Positions 9,497-19,769 of a DNA stretch of 64,000 nucleotides are shown here, in pieces. Below the pieces are notes generated by a model that had not been told where the DNA came from, ran no database searches, and saw nothing but the letters and a program-made list of their open reading frames with translations. Position numbers and translations under genes: made by a program. This stretch comes from Halodesulfovibrio sp. Lineage in GTDB: Bacteria > Desulfobacterota > Desulfovibrionia > Desulfovibrionales > Desulfovibrionaceae. The stretch spans positions 62,001 to 126,000 of the forward strand of contig NZ_JAOARI010000011.1 in the NCBI RefSeq assembly GCF_025210605.1, written 5' to 3'. The first letter of the stretch is position 1, and each line of letters opens with the position of its first letter.

Positions 9497-10117
9497 ATGA
9501 CCCAACAAGCAATAGACACTATTTTAGAACATGCACGTGAAGGTGCACGCCTGCGTGAAGAATATTTTGCGGCTCACGCTGAAGATGTAGACGCCGTTGC
9601 TCGTAAGTTTGCCGTTTGTCTGGCAAAAGGTGGCAAAATTTTATTTTGTGGTAACGGTGGCAGCGCCGCAGATGCGCAACATCTCGCAGCAGAATTTGTA
9701 AATCGCTTTCTTATCGAACGCCCTCCGCTTCCGTCCATTGCCCTGACAACTGACACTTCCATTCTCACAGCCATCGGCAACGACTATGGCTATGATCTTG
9801 TATTCTCAAAACAGGTTCAAGCATTGGGTAATAAAAACGACATTCTCGTCGGCATATCCACTTCCGGTAATTCAACCAACATTATCAATGCTTGTAACGC
9901 CGCCCGCGAACGCGGACTGGTTACTGTTGGGTTCACCGGCAACGGCGGTGGAAAAATGACTGAACTGTGCGACTTTTTATTAGATGTACCACACACTCAC
10001 ACGCCGCTCATTCAGGAAGTACAACTTACTATCGGTCATCTTCTCTGCCAGCTTACTGACTACTACCTGTTTGAAGATGCAGCCGCTCTTCAGGCAGATT
10101 TAGAAGCAGCAGAATAA
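9497..10117 (+). CDS. gmhA: D-sedoheptulose 7-phosphate isomerase
   Basis: The 206-aa product has a single SIS domain with CGNGGSAADAQH (about 51-62), GISTSGNSTNI, and the GFTGNGGG loop, all characteristic of GmhA. It converts sedoheptulose 7-phosphate to D-glycero-D-manno-heptose 7-phosphate, the first step of ADP-heptose supply for lipopolysaccharide inner core. It acts in the cytoplasm. The ATG at 9497 lies after a GGAGA ribosome-binding site; a longer in-frame start at 9383 adds 38 residues unlike the family and is rejected. Confidence 0.93.
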   Translation: MTQQAIDTILEHAREGARLREEYFAAHAEDVDAVARKFAVCLAKGGKILFCGNGGSAADAQHLAAEFVNRFLIERPPLPSIALTTDTSILTAIGNDYGYDLVFSKQVQALGNKNDILVGISTSGNSTNIINACNAARERGLVTVGFTGNGGGKMTELCDFLLDVPHTHTPLIQEVQLTIGHLLCQLTDYYLFEDAAALQADLEAAE

Positions 10118-10136
10118 AAATTTTCATCTGGTTATA

Positions 10137-10188
10137 TTGACCTTTTTCAATTTCGCACTATCTATTCGCCAAATAGATAGTTAAGGAG
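10137..10188 (+). promoter_or_regulatory. Putative promoter with overlapping inverted repeat
   Basis: TTGACC (10137-10142) could be a -35, with a weak -10 inside a perfect inverted repeat, ACTATCTATT (10157-10166) with AATAGATAGT (10172-10181). The repeat abuts the AAGGAG ribosome-binding site of the FmdB gene, so it could be an operator or an RNA hairpin gating translation. Confidence 0.45.
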
Positions 10189-10196
10189 CAACGGCT

Positions 10197-10424
10197 ATGC
10201 CTTTGTATGAATACGCATGCGAAGATTGCGGCAAAGAGTTTGAAGAACTCGTTTTTGGTGACGAAACTCCAGAATGCCCAGAGTGTAAATCTTCCAACAC
10301 CCACAAGTTACTTTCTGCAACCAAATTTAAAATGTCCGGAGGCAGCATCTCCGCCCCTACCGGTTCTTCCGGCGGCTCAAGCTGTTCCGGCTGCTCCGGC
10401 GGCAATTGTTCTACCTGCGGCTAA
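10197..10424 (+). CDS. FmdB-family zinc-ribbon protein
   Basis: This 75-aa protein starts MPLYEYAC and carries two CxxC knuckles (Cys8/11 and Cys27/30), the FmdB regulatory-protein zinc ribbon. It ends in a Gly/Ser/Cys-rich tail with [13 protein letters not shown]. The family takes its name from a methanol/formamide-regulated locus, but its general role is unknown; RNA or DNA binding is a guess. It has an excellent ribosome-binding site and precedes hemC by 44 nt, so the two may be cotranscribed. The second Cys-rich cluster at the extreme C terminus could bind another metal. Confidence 0.9.
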   Translation: MPLYEYACEDCGKEFEELVFGDETPECPECKSSNTHKLLSATKFKMSGGSISAPTGSSGGSSCSGCSGGNCSTCG

Positions 10425-10468
10425 CCCGTAGACTCACACTCGAACTACCAAGCACTTTCGGACACGAC

Positions 10469-11413
10469 ATGAAGAAAATCGTTATTGCTACCCGCGGTTC
10501 CAAGCTTGCTTTATGGCAGGCTAACCATATCAAAGACTGTATTGAAAAAGAGCACGAAGGCACTACTGTCGAGCTTTTAATTCTCAAAACAAAAGGCGAC
10601 ATCATCCTTGATGTTCCGCTTGCCAAAGTTGGCGGCAAAGGACTTTTTGTTAAAGAAATTGAAGAAGCACTACTCGACGGACGCGCAGACATTGCAGTTC
10701 ATTCCATGAAAGACGTTCCTATGGAACTTCCGGAAGGATTAATTCTCGGCTGTATTCCTGAGCGTGAAAACCCTTCAGATACGTTCCTCTCCGTTCAGTA
10801 CGATTCTCTTGATGACCTTCCAGAAGGTGCTACCGTAGGAACAAGTTCCCTGCGTCGTCAGTCACAGTTGCTGGCTCTTCGCTCCGATCTTAATATTGTT
10901 TCCCTGCGCGGTAACGTTGACACCCGTTTACGTAAGCTCATTGATGGAGAGTTTGACGCTATCATCATGGCTACTTCCGGTCTCAAGCGTCTCGGTCTTT
11001 CTGCACCAAAAAATGAAATTCTCGGCGCACCACGCTTCCTACCTGCTGTAGGTCAGGGTGCACTCGGTATTGAGTTCCGTGAAGACCGCAAAGACCTGCA
11101 CGAAATGCTCGCTTTCCTTGAACACCGCCCAACCCGTATCTGTGTTGAAGCAGAACGTGGTTTCCTTTTTGGCTTACAGGGTGGCTGTCAGGTTCCTATC
11201 GCCGGTTTTGCAACCATGAAAGACGACGACAATTTCGAAATGGTAGGCTTTGTTGCTGACCTTGAAGGTGTCCGTCAAATCCGTGAAGAAGCTGCCGGTT
11301 CCGAAGCAAATGCGCGTCAGGTAGGTCTTGATCTCGCAGAAGTTGTAAAAGAAAAAGGCGCAGACGCCATTCTCGAAGAGGTATACGCTTCTGAAAACGC
11401 TGTTAAAAACTAG
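10469..11413 (+). CDS. hemC: Hydroxymethylbilane synthase (porphobilinogen deaminase)
   Basis: The 314-aa product shows the PBGD pattern: [13 protein letters not shown] at the start, GTSSLRRQ, and GGCQVPIAG containing Cys240, which carries the dipyrromethane cofactor. It joins four porphobilinogens into hydroxymethylbilane on the path to siroheme, heme and cobalamin. The ATG at 10469 matches the family start; the longer frame would overlap the upstream gene. The pathway link to cobQ elsewhere in the window is biochemical, not positional. A terminator follows at 11435-11472. Confidence 0.97.
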   Translation: MKKIVIATRGSKLALWQANHIKDCIEKEHEGTTVELLILKTKGDIILDVPLAKVGGKGLFVKEIEEALLDGRADIAVHSMKDVPMELPEGLILGCIPERENPSDTFLSVQYDSLDDLPEGATVGTSSLRRQSQLLALRSDLNIVSLRGNVDTRLRKLIDGEFDAIIMATSGLKRLGLSAPKNEILGAPRFLPAVGQGALGIEFREDRKDLHEMLAFLEHRPTRICVEAERGFLFGLQGGCQVPIAGFATMKDDDNFEMVGFVADLEGVRQIREEAAGSEANARQVGLDLAEVVKEKGADAILEEVYASENAVKN

Positions 11414-11434
11414 ACAGTGTAGTATTAGTAAATC

Positions 11435-11472
11435 AAATAGCGGATGAACCACTTGGCTCATCCGCTATTTTT
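11435..11472 (+). terminator. hemC terminator
   Basis: AAATAGCGGATGA (11435-11447) pairs perfectly with TCATCCGCTATTT (11458-11470), followed by more T. Confidence 0.9.
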
Positions 11473-11674
11473 ATGCCGTACAGCTACAAGCTGTTGGGTG
11501 TTGGCGCTTGCTCTGCTATACTGCAAGCACAACCAACTATATGGCAACTCTGATTTCACTTGCGAATATACTATAAATTGACCGTACCCTACGCTCTTAA
11601 CGCCAACATTTTTCCAAGTGTTTTGACAGAACCTTTTTTCGCAATATCAAAACACATAAAAACGTATTGTAACT

Positions 11675-12799
11675 ATGGAGACACCCCACTTGCAGCCTGA
11701 AGACATGCAAAAAAAAGATATTCTCAGCACTCTCGGCTGGTCTGACAATTTCAGCCAGCAGCTTTCCGAAGACGAAACCACAGAACATATTGGTCGCGTC
11801 TGTAGTATTCATGCTGTTCTCATGAACGTGTGGGGTTCATTCGGCAAAGTCCAAATGCCATTACCGGGGAACTGGCTGGGCGGCAAAGCAGAAGCTAAGC
11901 CGACAGTCGGAGATTGGCTCGTTCTTGATAAAAATAAGCAGTACCCAGTACGTATGCTTGAACGTAAAACAGTATTTGTCCGCCGTTCTCCACAAAATGA
12001 AAAGACTGTCCAGCTGGTTGCGGCAAACCTAGATACTGTCTTCATTGTCTCTTCTTTGAACCATGACTTCAGCTTATCCCGCCTTGAACGTTACTTAGCA
12101 CTCGCGCTTCAATGCGGCGCAGAGCCTGTTATTATTCTGACTAAAGCTGATGAGGCAGATACCTCTTTTGTTGAAGGCTGTGTAGCGGATGCAAAAAAGC
12201 TCTACAAAAACGTTCCCGTTATTGCTATAGATGGGCGAAAAGAACAGACAGCGGCGCTTTTGAAAGACTGGTGCGGGCATGGTCATTCTATTGCTCTTGT
12301 AGGTTCATCCGGTGTCGGTAAATCCACATTGATTAACACTATGATGGAAGAAGAGGTAACGCTCACAGGTGCAATTCGCGATGCCGACAGCAAGGGACGA
12401 CACACCACCTCAAGCCGAACACTGTACGTAATGCCGTGCGGCGGCACTATCATGGATGTTCCGGGTTTTAGAGAACTTCAGCTTCCCGCGTGTGAAGACG
12501 CAGTAAAACAGGTCTTCCACGATATAGAGGAACTCATCGATCAATGTGCATTTGTAGACTGTCAGCACGATCAGGAGCCGGATTGCGCTGTCCAACAGGC
12601 AATCGCAGCGGGCAAACTGACTCAGCGAAGGCTGGACAACTACCATAAGCTTATTGAAGAGCAAGCACGTACAGGCACTGAGCGAACCTATACGAAACGT
12701 CAGGAACGCCAGATGGCACCGCGTCCTAAAACGGGTGGAAGACCTCGTCGCCGCTCTGGTGGAGGGAAAAAGGGTGGCAAGAAGAAAAAGAAAAAATAG
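11675..12799 (+). CDS. rsgA: Ribosome small-subunit-dependent GTPase A
   Basis: The product (374 aa from this ATG) is a circularly permuted GTPase: TKAD (about 156-159) comes before the P-loop GSSGVGKST (about 210-218) and DVPGF. That order, an N-terminal OB-like domain and the later CxxxHxxxxDC zinc knuckle (FVDCQHDQEPDC) identify RsgA, a late 30S assembly checkpoint. It ends in an unusually Lys/Arg/Gly-rich tail, probably for RNA contact. The start is uncertain: the ATG at 11675 has no ribosome-binding site, whereas a TTG at 11690 has GGAG at a workable distance and an ATG at 11705 is also possible. Confidence 0.93.
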   Translation: METPHLQPEDMQKKDILSTLGWSDNFSQQLSEDETTEHIGRVCSIHAVLMNVWGSFGKVQMPLPGNWLGGKAEAKPTVGDWLVLDKNKQYPVRMLERKTVFVRRSPQNEKTVQLVAANLDTVFIVSSLNHDFSLSRLERYLALALQCGAEPVIILTKADEADTSFVEGCVADAKKLYKNVPVIAIDGRKEQTAALLKDWCGHGHSIALVGSSGVGKSTLINTMMEEEVTLTGAIRDADSKGRHTTSSRTLYVMPCGGTIMDVPGFRELQLPACEDAVKQVFHDIEELIDQCAFVDCQHDQEPDCAVQQAIAAGKLTQRRLDNYHKLIEEQARTGTERTYTKRQERQMAPRPKTGGRPRRRSGGGKKGGKKKKKK

Positions 12800-12810
12800 T
12801 GGCTAGTAAC

Positions 12811-12833
12811 GCTCTGCTTCTATCAAGCAGAGC
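12811..12833. terminator. Hairpin after rsgA
   Basis: GCTCTGCTT (12811-12819) pairs with AAGCAGAGC (12825-12833). There is no T-run, so it may be a weak terminator or an mRNA-end stabiliser. Confidence 0.45.
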
Positions 12834-12923
12834 GATGACCATCATACTATCTTCAAAAAAGCTGGATTCAGGCAGAATCTATCTCGAAAAGCGATAGATA
12901 TACCATCTAGATAAACATCAAAG

Positions 12924-14444
12924 TTACGACCTGTCCAAGGTTCTACAGTTAATAGCCTCTGCAATATGCGGAACAGCTATATACTCTGCCCCTTCCAGAT
13001 CGGCAATAGTTCGCGAAATTCGAAGCACACGGGTGTACGCTCTGGCAGAAAGCCCGAGGGCGTCTACTGCATTCCGCAGAAACGTACTCTCTGCATCTGT
13101 TATGGATATAAATTTTTCAAGCCAGCGTCCGGAAAGGTCTGCATTCGTTTTGAGCGGAGTCCCTCTATAACGCTCACTCTGAATGTTTCGTGCAGCCTCA
13201 ATCCTATCGCGCATTTCTTCAGAACTGACACCTTCTGTTGACTGTAGGTCTTCATACTTTACAGCGGGAACTTCTACATGCAGGTCAATTCTATCCAACA
13301 ATGGACCGGATAGCTTCGACCTGTAATTTGCTACCTGCCTGCTGTTGCAAATGCATGGGTGTCTGTCGTCAGTCAGATAGCCGCATGGACACGGATTCAT
13401 AGCTGCCACCAGCATAAAGTCTGAAGGAAAAGACAATGAGATGCTGGAACGGCTGATTGTGACATTGCCGTCCTCAAGAGGTTGGCGCATAACTTCCAGC
13501 ACGGACTTTTTGAATTCAGGAAGCTCATCCAAAAAAAGAACACCACGGTGGGCTAATGAAACCTCACCAGGTTTGGGGTATGTACCACCACCAACAAGTC
13601 CGACATCGGAAATAGTATGATGTGGAGATCGATATGGACGCTCTGTTATGAGTGATCGTTTTTTGCTGAGTAAGCCGGACACTGAATAAATTTTGGTTAC
13701 TTCGAGAGTTTCATCGAAAGTCAATTGGGGCAGCACTGTTGGGATTCGCTTTGCAAGCATGGTCTTGCCGCTTCCCGGAGGTCCCACAAATAACAAGTTG
13801 TGATTACCCGCAGCGGCAATTTCAATCGCACGCTTTGCATGCTCCTGCCCTTTCACTTCGGAAAAATCATGCATCCATTCTGATGCAACGCTTCTTCCTG
13901 CCTGCGGCGGACTTGCTGGTTCAAAAATTGTCGTGCCTGCAAGATGCTCTAACACCTCTCCAAGCGTTGCCATAGAGTATACAGGAAGCCCTTCGACAAC
14001 CGCAGCTTCTGCTGCATTATCCGGCGCAACAATGAGTCCTTTTGCGCCCATCTCCCGCGCATGAATAGCTATGGGCAACACACCAGAAACAGGTTTTAAT
14101 TCTCCAGAAAGTGACAGCTCTCCTACAAAGAACCACCCCTGCAAAGATTCTGGTGCAAGCGCACCTGAAGCCCCAAGCAACCCTAAAGCAAGTGCCAAGT
14201 CATACCCGCTCCCTGCTTTCCGCTTATCAGCTGGCGCAAGGTTAACTGTTATGCGCGACGGAGGCAGCTTATGCCCCGTATTTTTTAATGCAGCCATCAC
14301 ACGTTCCTTTGCTTCGCGCACGGCTCCTTCTGCAAGACCAACCATAGTAAACGCTGGTAACCCTGCTCGGGTTAAGTCTACTTCCATCTCAACAGTAAAC
14401 GCATCAATTCCTGCCAAAGCAGCACAGGAAACAACAGTAATCAC
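12924..14444 (-). CDS. comM: YifB/ComM Mg-chelatase-like ATPase
   Basis: The 506-aa product has an N-terminal Lon-protease-like fold (GLPAFTMVGLAE), then a Mg-chelatase AAA+ domain with Walker A GPPGSGKT (about 221-228), Walker B VLFLDELPEF and the CPCGY...C cysteines, then a helical C terminus. In naturally competent bacteria ComM is a hexameric helicase extending branch migration during transformation. A GTG start at 14444 is preferred because it follows a GGGGTGG ribosome-binding site and matches family length; the upstream ATG at 14528 adds 28 residues unlike the family. No other competence gene is near. Confidence 0.9.
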   Translation of the reverse strand: MITVVSCAALAGIDAFTVEMEVDLTRAGLPAFTMVGLAEGAVREAKERVMAALKNTGHKLPPSRITVNLAPADKRKAGSGYDLALALGLLGASGALAPESLQGWFFVGELSLSGELKPVSGVLPIAIHAREMGAKGLIVAPDNAAEAAVVEGLPVYSMATLGEVLEHLAGTTIFEPASPPQAGRSVASEWMHDFSEVKGQEHAKRAIEIAAAGNHNLLFVGPPGSGKTMLAKRIPTVLPQLTFDETLEVTKIYSVSGLLSKKRSLITERPYRSPHHTISDVGLVGGGTYPKPGEVSLAHRGVLFLDELPEFKKSVLEVMRQPLEDGNVTISRSSISLSFPSDFMLVAAMNPCPCGYLTDDRHPCICNSRQVANYRSKLSGPLLDRIDLHVEVPAVKYEDLQSTEGVSSEEMRDRIEAARNIQSERYRGTPLKTNADLSGRWLEKFISITDAESTFLRNAVDALGLSARAYTRVLRISRTIADLEGAEYIAVPHIAEAINCRTLDRS

Positions 14445-14732
14445 AGCCACCCCGCATTTTCGTTCAAAATATATCTTTTTTTCAATATCCTTAGATAAAA
14501 GAGTATAGATTTTTAAAGAGCAACGCAATATTGCCGATTTACTACTCTAAGCACACTTTTATGTTTTGACCTCCTCCTATTATTTACGGTAACACCACCC
14601 TCCCGTGTGGGAGAAATGGGAACACCATGTCACACAGAAGAGTTGCTTTAAAAAAAAATTTACTTTATCTGCATAAATACGGTGCATAGAAGTAATTCAA
14701 AGAATTATGAATGCTCTACAGAGGAAGTGCAT

Positions 14733-16466
14733 ATGACAATACGGAATAGATTACTGCTATCTGTTACTTTGCTTTTCATCAGTACTGTTTTAATTTTATT
14801 TTCAAACAGTATATTTTCTGGTTCAGAAGATGATTTCATACGGCATATTATTCAAGGAATTCTCCTTGTTTTTTCTTTTTCTATTGTAGTTACGACTACA
14901 ATAATGCTGCAAAAGCTTTTTTCTGATCCACTTAGTAGTATTCATGCCTATGCACAGCAGATTAAAAAAGGAAATTTTGAAGCACAGCTCAATGGTACAT
15001 TCAGTTATGAATTGAATGATCTACATAATTCATTGTTAGACATTGTTTCTAGCTTCAAACACTATGCTTCTGAAGCGCAAAAGAATAATGACTACAATAA
15101 AATTGCAGAAGAGCAGGCACAGCGCGCATTAGACAACGCTAAAAAGCAAGAAGAAAAAGTGCAGAACATGCTCGAATCTATGCGCGAAGTCGCAAGCAGA
15201 GCGCACAATCTTTCAAATAATGCTTTCAAGGCAGTCCATGAATTATCAGCGCAAATTGAACAAGTGAATAACGGTGTAGATGTTCAGCATGAACGCATGA
15301 CGGAAACTGCCACCGCCATGGAAGAAATGAACTGCACTGTTATTGAAGTTGCGCATAGCGCTTCCAGCACAGCAAATTCTGCGGCAAGTTCCAAAGAAAA
15401 TGCCAAGACTGGTGCAGACGGAGTCCGCAGCGCTGTAGGATCCATCCTGCAAATGGAAAAACGTATTTTAAATCTGAAAGAAACGATGGGACAGCTTGGA
15501 ATGCAGGCTGATGCCATCAGTCAGATTATGACTACCATCTCTGACATTGCAGATCAGACAAACCTGCTTGCTTTGAACGCAGCGATTGAAGCTGCCCGTG
15601 CTGGTGAAGCAGGACGAGGATTTGCAGTAGTTGCAGATGAAGTCCGTAAGCTTGCCGAAAAGACCATGCATGCCACCCAAGACGTGGGCGGTGCAATAAC
15701 CCGCATCCAAACGCACGCCCAACAAAACGTGGAAGCTGTTGAACTTGCTGCACATGATATTGCGCTTTCAACGAAGGCGGCGACAGAATCCGGACATTTC
15801 ATGGAAGAAATTGTTACCATTATTGACGAAACAGCAATTCAGGTAACTTCCATTGCTACAGCTTCTGAAGAACAATCCGCTGTATCCGAAGAAATTAACC
15901 GTGCAATTTCTGACGTAACTCGTATTGCTTCCGAAACTGCTACAGGAATGACCAGCGCAGCAAACGCTGTTGTAGAACTGTCGAGCCTTGTTGAAGAGCT
16001 GGACTCCATGATCTCCAGCCTTGCGCAGGGAGATGTCGATAGTGCAGCCGCCAGTGATGGTCCTTTATTCATTTGGAGCGATGATCTATCCGTAGGGCTC
16101 AACTCCATTGATAAGCAGCATAAGATGCTGGTCTCGTTAATTAACGAACTCCATGCCGCTATGAAATCACGCCGGAGCCAAAACGAGCTTCTTAGCGTAA
16201 TCGATAATTTGAAAAACTACACTGTTACACATTTCGGATACGAAGAAGAACTCTTTGCAAAACACGGATATCCCGACACTATTGCACACAAAGAACAGCA
16301 TCGGAAATTTGTAGCAGAAGTTGTTGATTTTGAAGCTGGAGTTCGCTCTGGCAAGCTGACAGTAACTATGGACGTTATGAAATTCCTCAAAGACTGGCTC
16401 ACTCATCACATTAAGGGGACAGATAAGCAGTATAGTAAATTCCTTTCATCAAAAGGTGTTAACTAG
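14733..16466 (+). CDS. Chemoreceptor with C-terminal bacteriohemerythrin domain
   Basis: The 577-aa protein has two closely spaced membrane helices (about 7-26 and 35-57) with only a few residues between them, so there is no periplasmic sensor. A HAMP region and an MCP signalling domain follow (hairpin core with [19 protein letters not shown]). From about residue 446 comes a hemerythrin domain with the complete ligand set: H463, H500-xxx-E504, H519-xxx-H523, H559-xxxx-D564. A di-iron O2 sensor at the cytoplasmic end resembles DcrH of Desulfovibrio vulgaris, so aerotaxis (O2 avoidance) is the likely role. GAGGAAGTG precedes the ATG at 14733. Another chemoreceptor follows, 141 nt later. Confidence 0.92.
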   Translation: MTIRNRLLLSVTLLFISTVLILFSNSIFSGSEDDFIRHIIQGILLVFSFSIVVTTTIMLQKLFSDPLSSIHAYAQQIKKGNFEAQLNGTFSYELNDLHNSLLDIVSSFKHYASEAQKNNDYNKIAEEQAQRALDNAKKQEEKVQNMLESMREVASRAHNLSNNAFKAVHELSAQIEQVNNGVDVQHERMTETATAMEEMNCTVIEVAHSASSTANSAASSKENAKTGADGVRSAVGSILQMEKRILNLKETMGQLGMQADAISQIMTTISDIADQTNLLALNAAIEAARAGEAGRGFAVVADEVRKLAEKTMHATQDVGGAITRIQTHAQQNVEAVELAAHDIALSTKAATESGHFMEEIVTIIDETAIQVTSIATASEEQSAVSEEINRAISDVTRIASETATGMTSAANAVVELSSLVEELDSMISSLAQGDVDSAAASDGPLFIWSDDLSVGLNSIDKQHKMLVSLINELHAAMKSRRSQNELLSVIDNLKNYTVTHFGYEEELFAKHGYPDTIAHKEQHRKFVAEVVDFEAGVRSGKLTVTMDVMKFLKDWLTHHIKGTDKQYSKFLSSKGVN

Positions 16467-16607
16467 CTGCACCAGCGCAGCTGAAAACACCGCATCAGTT
16501 TGTGACCTTCGGGGGAAGTGTCCCTTTTTTGCAACACCACGACTACTAATTTCAGTCAAAAGCCCAACACTAACTCGTTACTAAACGAGTTACAGGAGTA
16601 GAGACAA

Positions 16608-18767
16608 GTGTCACTCACCATCAAGCAAAAACTCATTCTACTCATCGCATCTGGATTGCTTGCTATCACTATCATTAGCGGCATCGGGGGGAGAACAGCG
16701 TCCAACATTTTCTCTTCCGTAGAGTCGGTAAACACTTACCAGGACATAACAAAAGGTCTTGCAGATTTTAAGTCCATTGCAAACGAATCGCTCTATCTTG
16801 CAATGAACTCATTTATCGATAAAGACCAAGGCGACATTTCTGCTGACCGCCTTAGAAGAATCGAAGAACTTTTCGACGCCAATGACGCTGCCTACGACTT
16901 TTTATTACCTTTCGTCGGCAACGTTAACTGGCTCCCACAAACGAAGCAGTCTATCGCGACTCTTCTTCAAATGACTAAGACTGACTTACGCAACATTATT
17001 GTCAATCTCACAACAACACAGAAGCGCCTGAATAGCGAACTTAAAACAGTTCAAGATAGAATTAACCAGCGCGCCATGCTTCTTATGAAGCTAGCTGATG
17101 ATGTTTCTGTAAAATTTGCAAAGCGTGATGCACTCCCAAGCATTCAGCGCAAAGTTGCCCAGTTAAAGCTTGCAACCAACAAGTACACCCTTACCACTAT
17201 GGAAATACTTCTCCATAAGGATAAAGGGGTATCTCCAGAAGAAAAAGCAGTGCTGACAGCACAGCTCAAGATTATTAATTCAAACATTGCATTCATTTCA
17301 GAGCGCTGCGCCCTTTTAAGTGAGCGTAAAGCTTGTTCCGCCATGAAGGACACTGCAAAGCAATTAAATACTGATGGAGCAAAAGAACTTACTGCACTTG
17401 TTACGGAATGGACAACAACGCTGCAAAATCTTGAACAACAGTTCCAAAATATTGGTGGCAAGCTGGACAATAGAGGAAACGAAGTCTTAACCCTCATTCA
17501 GCAACATATTGATGACATAACAGAAAAGGCAACCATCCTGACGCTGGAATCGCAAGAAGTATACGAAAGTAGCTTATGGGGTTACGGTATTACTTTTGGC
17601 GTTACTACTCTGCTTATTCTTGGACTTGGCATTATCGTAATTAAAGGCATTACAAAGCCAATGTTGCGTACTATTAACTACGCAAACTCCATTTCACGCG
17701 GTAATCTGGATGCAACTATCGACTATGCGCAGAACGACGAAATCGGCGAAGTTGTATCCGCAATCCAGCACATGGTTTCCATGCTCAAAAAGCTGATTGC
17801 CGAAGCAGATGAAATGAAACAGCAAGCAGATGAGAAAACAAACCTTGCAGAAAAAGCCTTGAATCAAGCTCAAGCTGCAAACGAGCAGGCAGAAAAAGCT
17901 AAGCGCGAGGGTATTGCAGAAGCAGCGTCTCGTCTTGCAAATGTTGTTTCATACGTGACAGGCTCTGCTAACGATCTGCAACAGTTGGTTCAAAAAACTT
18001 CTGAGCAGATTGAAGTACAGAACTCCCGTCTCACCGAGACTGCTATTTCAATGGAGCAAATGCACTCTACCGTCTTTGATGTTTCACAGAATGCTGCAAG
18101 CACTGCCCAGCACACTCAAGATGCTAAAGATACAGCCACACACGGGGCAGATACTGTTCACAAAGTAACCGATGGTGTTGCGACAGTTCAGAATAACTTT
18201 AACATCATGCAAAAAGAACTGGATGAGCTTAACACGCACGCTGACGGAATTGATGAAATCATGGGCGTGATTACAGACATTGCAGATCAGACAAACTTGC
18301 TGGCTCTGAACGCAGCTATTGAAGCTGCTCGTGCTGGTGAGGCTGGACGTGGATTTGCAGTAGTAGCAGACGAAGTCCGTAAGTTGGCTGAAAAAACTAT
18401 GCAGGCAACACACGAAGTAGGCAGTGCAGTTAACGCTATTCAATCTGGAACTCACAGCACTGTTCGAGGCATGCACAATACAACCTCAGCTGTTTCTGAA
18501 GTAACTGTACTTGCGAATGAAGCTGGAGAAAACCTGAACAGCATTGTATCCCTTGTTCAAACCTCCAGCGAACAGGTTGCCTCTATCGCAGCCGCAGCAG
18601 AAGAACAGTCGACTGCCAGCGAAGAGATCAACGGCGCTGTTGCAAATGTTTCCCGTATTTCACAGGAAGTATTTGAAGCAATGCAGGCGGCACAAAGCAC
18701 TCTCGGTACGCTGGCAAATCAGGCAAATGAACTTCAGGATATTATTACTGATCTGCAAAACAGCTAA
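16608..18767 (+). CDS. Methyl-accepting chemotaxis protein with helical sensor domain
   Basis: The 719-aa protein begins with a membrane helix (about 10-30), followed by a roughly 280-residue periplasmic all-helical region, a second membrane helix (about 322-345), HAMP, and a standard MCP signalling domain with the [19 protein letters not shown] hairpin. The long helical sensor resembles the helical-bimodular class, which binds small acids, but the ligand cannot be told. Translation starts at GTG after AGGAG. It shares a nearly identical signalling core with the upstream hemerythrin receptor, implying shared CheA/CheW arrays. There is no C-terminal CheR-binding pentapeptide. Confidence 0.92.
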   Translation: MSLTIKQKLILLIASGLLAITIISGIGGRTASNIFSSVESVNTYQDITKGLADFKSIANESLYLAMNSFIDKDQGDISADRLRRIEELFDANDAAYDFLLPFVGNVNWLPQTKQSIATLLQMTKTDLRNIIVNLTTTQKRLNSELKTVQDRINQRAMLLMKLADDVSVKFAKRDALPSIQRKVAQLKLATNKYTLTTMEILLHKDKGVSPEEKAVLTAQLKIINSNIAFISERCALLSERKACSAMKDTAKQLNTDGAKELTALVTEWTTTLQNLEQQFQNIGGKLDNRGNEVLTLIQQHIDDITEKATILTLESQEVYESSLWGYGITFGVTTLLILGLGIIVIKGITKPMLRTINYANSISRGNLDATIDYAQNDEIGEVVSAIQHMVSMLKKLIAEADEMKQQADEKTNLAEKALNQAQAANEQAEKAKREGIAEAASRLANVVSYVTGSANDLQQLVQKTSEQIEVQNSRLTETAISMEQMHSTVFDVSQNAASTAQHTQDAKDTATHGADTVHKVTDGVATVQNNFNIMQKELDELNTHADGIDEIMGVITDIADQTNLLALNAAIEAARAGEAGRGFAVVADEVRKLAEKTMQATHEVGSAVNAIQSGTHSTVRGMHNTTSAVSEVTVLANEAGENLNSIVSLVQTSSEQVASIAAAAEEQSTASEEINGAVANVSRISQEVFEAMQAAQSTLGTLANQANELQDIITDLQNS

Positions 18768-18961
18768 TCCTTTGTGCACCTGAGTATAAGAACGGTATTT
18801 GTATCAAGAAATTGCATATCGAGTTTCATAAAAAACATGAAACCATTGCAGGTTATTAATCACTATATCAGCCCCGAAAGTGACATAACACTAAATGCTG
18901 CAAGCAAGTGTTTTTATACATTTGCACAATACGGTACAGATACAATACAAAGATAACGACA

Positions 18962-19009
18962 GCTCTGCTTGTAACACGCACAACTACTTGCTGCGTGTTA
19001 CGGCAGAGC
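18962..19009. other. Long intergenic hairpin
   Basis: GCTCTGC plus GTAACACGC (18962-18979) pair with GCGTGTTAC plus GCAGAGC (18993-19009), interrupted only by small bulges. This is a 16-bp stem with a 13-nt loop, without a U-run on either strand, next to a separate proper terminator. Confidence 0.6.
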
Positions 19010-19012
19010 ATA

Positions 19013-19052
19013 AAAAAAATCTCCTGCCAGTTTCCTGACAGGAGATTTTTTT
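19013..19052. terminator. Bidirectional terminator between chemoreceptor and lepB
   Basis: AAAAAATCTCCTG pairs with CAGGAGATTTTTT, and inner CAG/CTG pairs extend the stem. It serves lepB on the minus strand and can also stop plus-strand transcripts. Confidence 0.92.
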
Positions 19053-19064
19053 TATTAGCTTCCT

Positions 19065-19724
19065 TTACTGCTGAACTAACATGCCTAATCTATCCCAACG
19101 AATAGATCGCATACCGTCCATCGACCAGTAAATAATCAAAGCATTGCCGACTATTGCATCACGGTCAACAAATCCCCAAAAGCGGGAATCGTATGATTCG
19201 TCACGGTTATCGCCAAGCATGAGGTACTTACCTTTCGGGACAATTACAGGACCGTAGTTGTCACCGGGACCCGGCATCATTTTTGTGTGCTGCACATATG
19301 GTTCGTTAATTTTTCGACCATTTCTGTATAGCACCTTGTTGCGAATTTCGATGGTGTCACCCGGAATACCAATGACACGCTTTATGTAGTGAACGGAAGG
19401 ATTTTTCGGGTATTCAAATACCACAATATCTTCTCGTTCAGGGTCGCCTACTGAGATCATCTCTCCACCCTGCACTACAGAGTAGCGTGCCCACATAGAC
19501 GGTGCATCCGGATTCGTTTCTTTGATTGAAAACGGAAAACGGACACCGTACGCAAACTTATTAACCAGCAGATAGTCACCAATCTGCAATGTCTGGAGCA
19601 TGGAGCCGGACGGAATAGTAAAAGCCTGCACAACAAAAGAGCGGATAATCAATGCCAGAATAAGTGCTACCCCGAGGGCTTCAATATATTCCCGCAATCC
19701 ACTTTTACTTGATGTATTACCCAT
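19065..19724 (-). CDS. lepB: Signal peptidase I
   Basis: The 219-aa protein has an N-terminal membrane helix (about 14-31) followed by the catalytic serine in IPSGSM (Ser41), the lysine general base in HYIKRVIGIPGD (Lys115), and the GDNRDESYDSR box. It cleaves signal peptides on the periplasmic side of the inner membrane. It lies 45 nt downstream of lepA on the same strand, the widespread lepA-lepB order, and they probably form one operon. Confidence 0.96.
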   Translation of the reverse strand: MGNTSSKSGLREYIEALGVALILALIIRSFVVQAFTIPSGSMLQTLQIGDYLLVNKFAYGVRFPFSIKETNPDAPSMWARYSVVQGGEMISVGDPEREDIVVFEYPKNPSVHYIKRVIGIPGDTIEIRNKVLYRNGRKINEPYVQHTKMMPGPGDNYGPVIVPKGKYLMLGDNRDESYDSRFWGFVDRDAIVGNALIIYWSMDGMRSIRWDRLGMLVQQ

Positions 19725-19769
19725 GTATTCAATACCTGCTTAGTTAGCCCGCAGCGCGGGCAGTCACAT

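Noticed and set aside
10406..10468. Extended hemC N terminus
   Set aside because: It would overlap the FmdB gene and does not resemble the family; the ATG at 10469 starts with the conserved [13 protein letters not shown].
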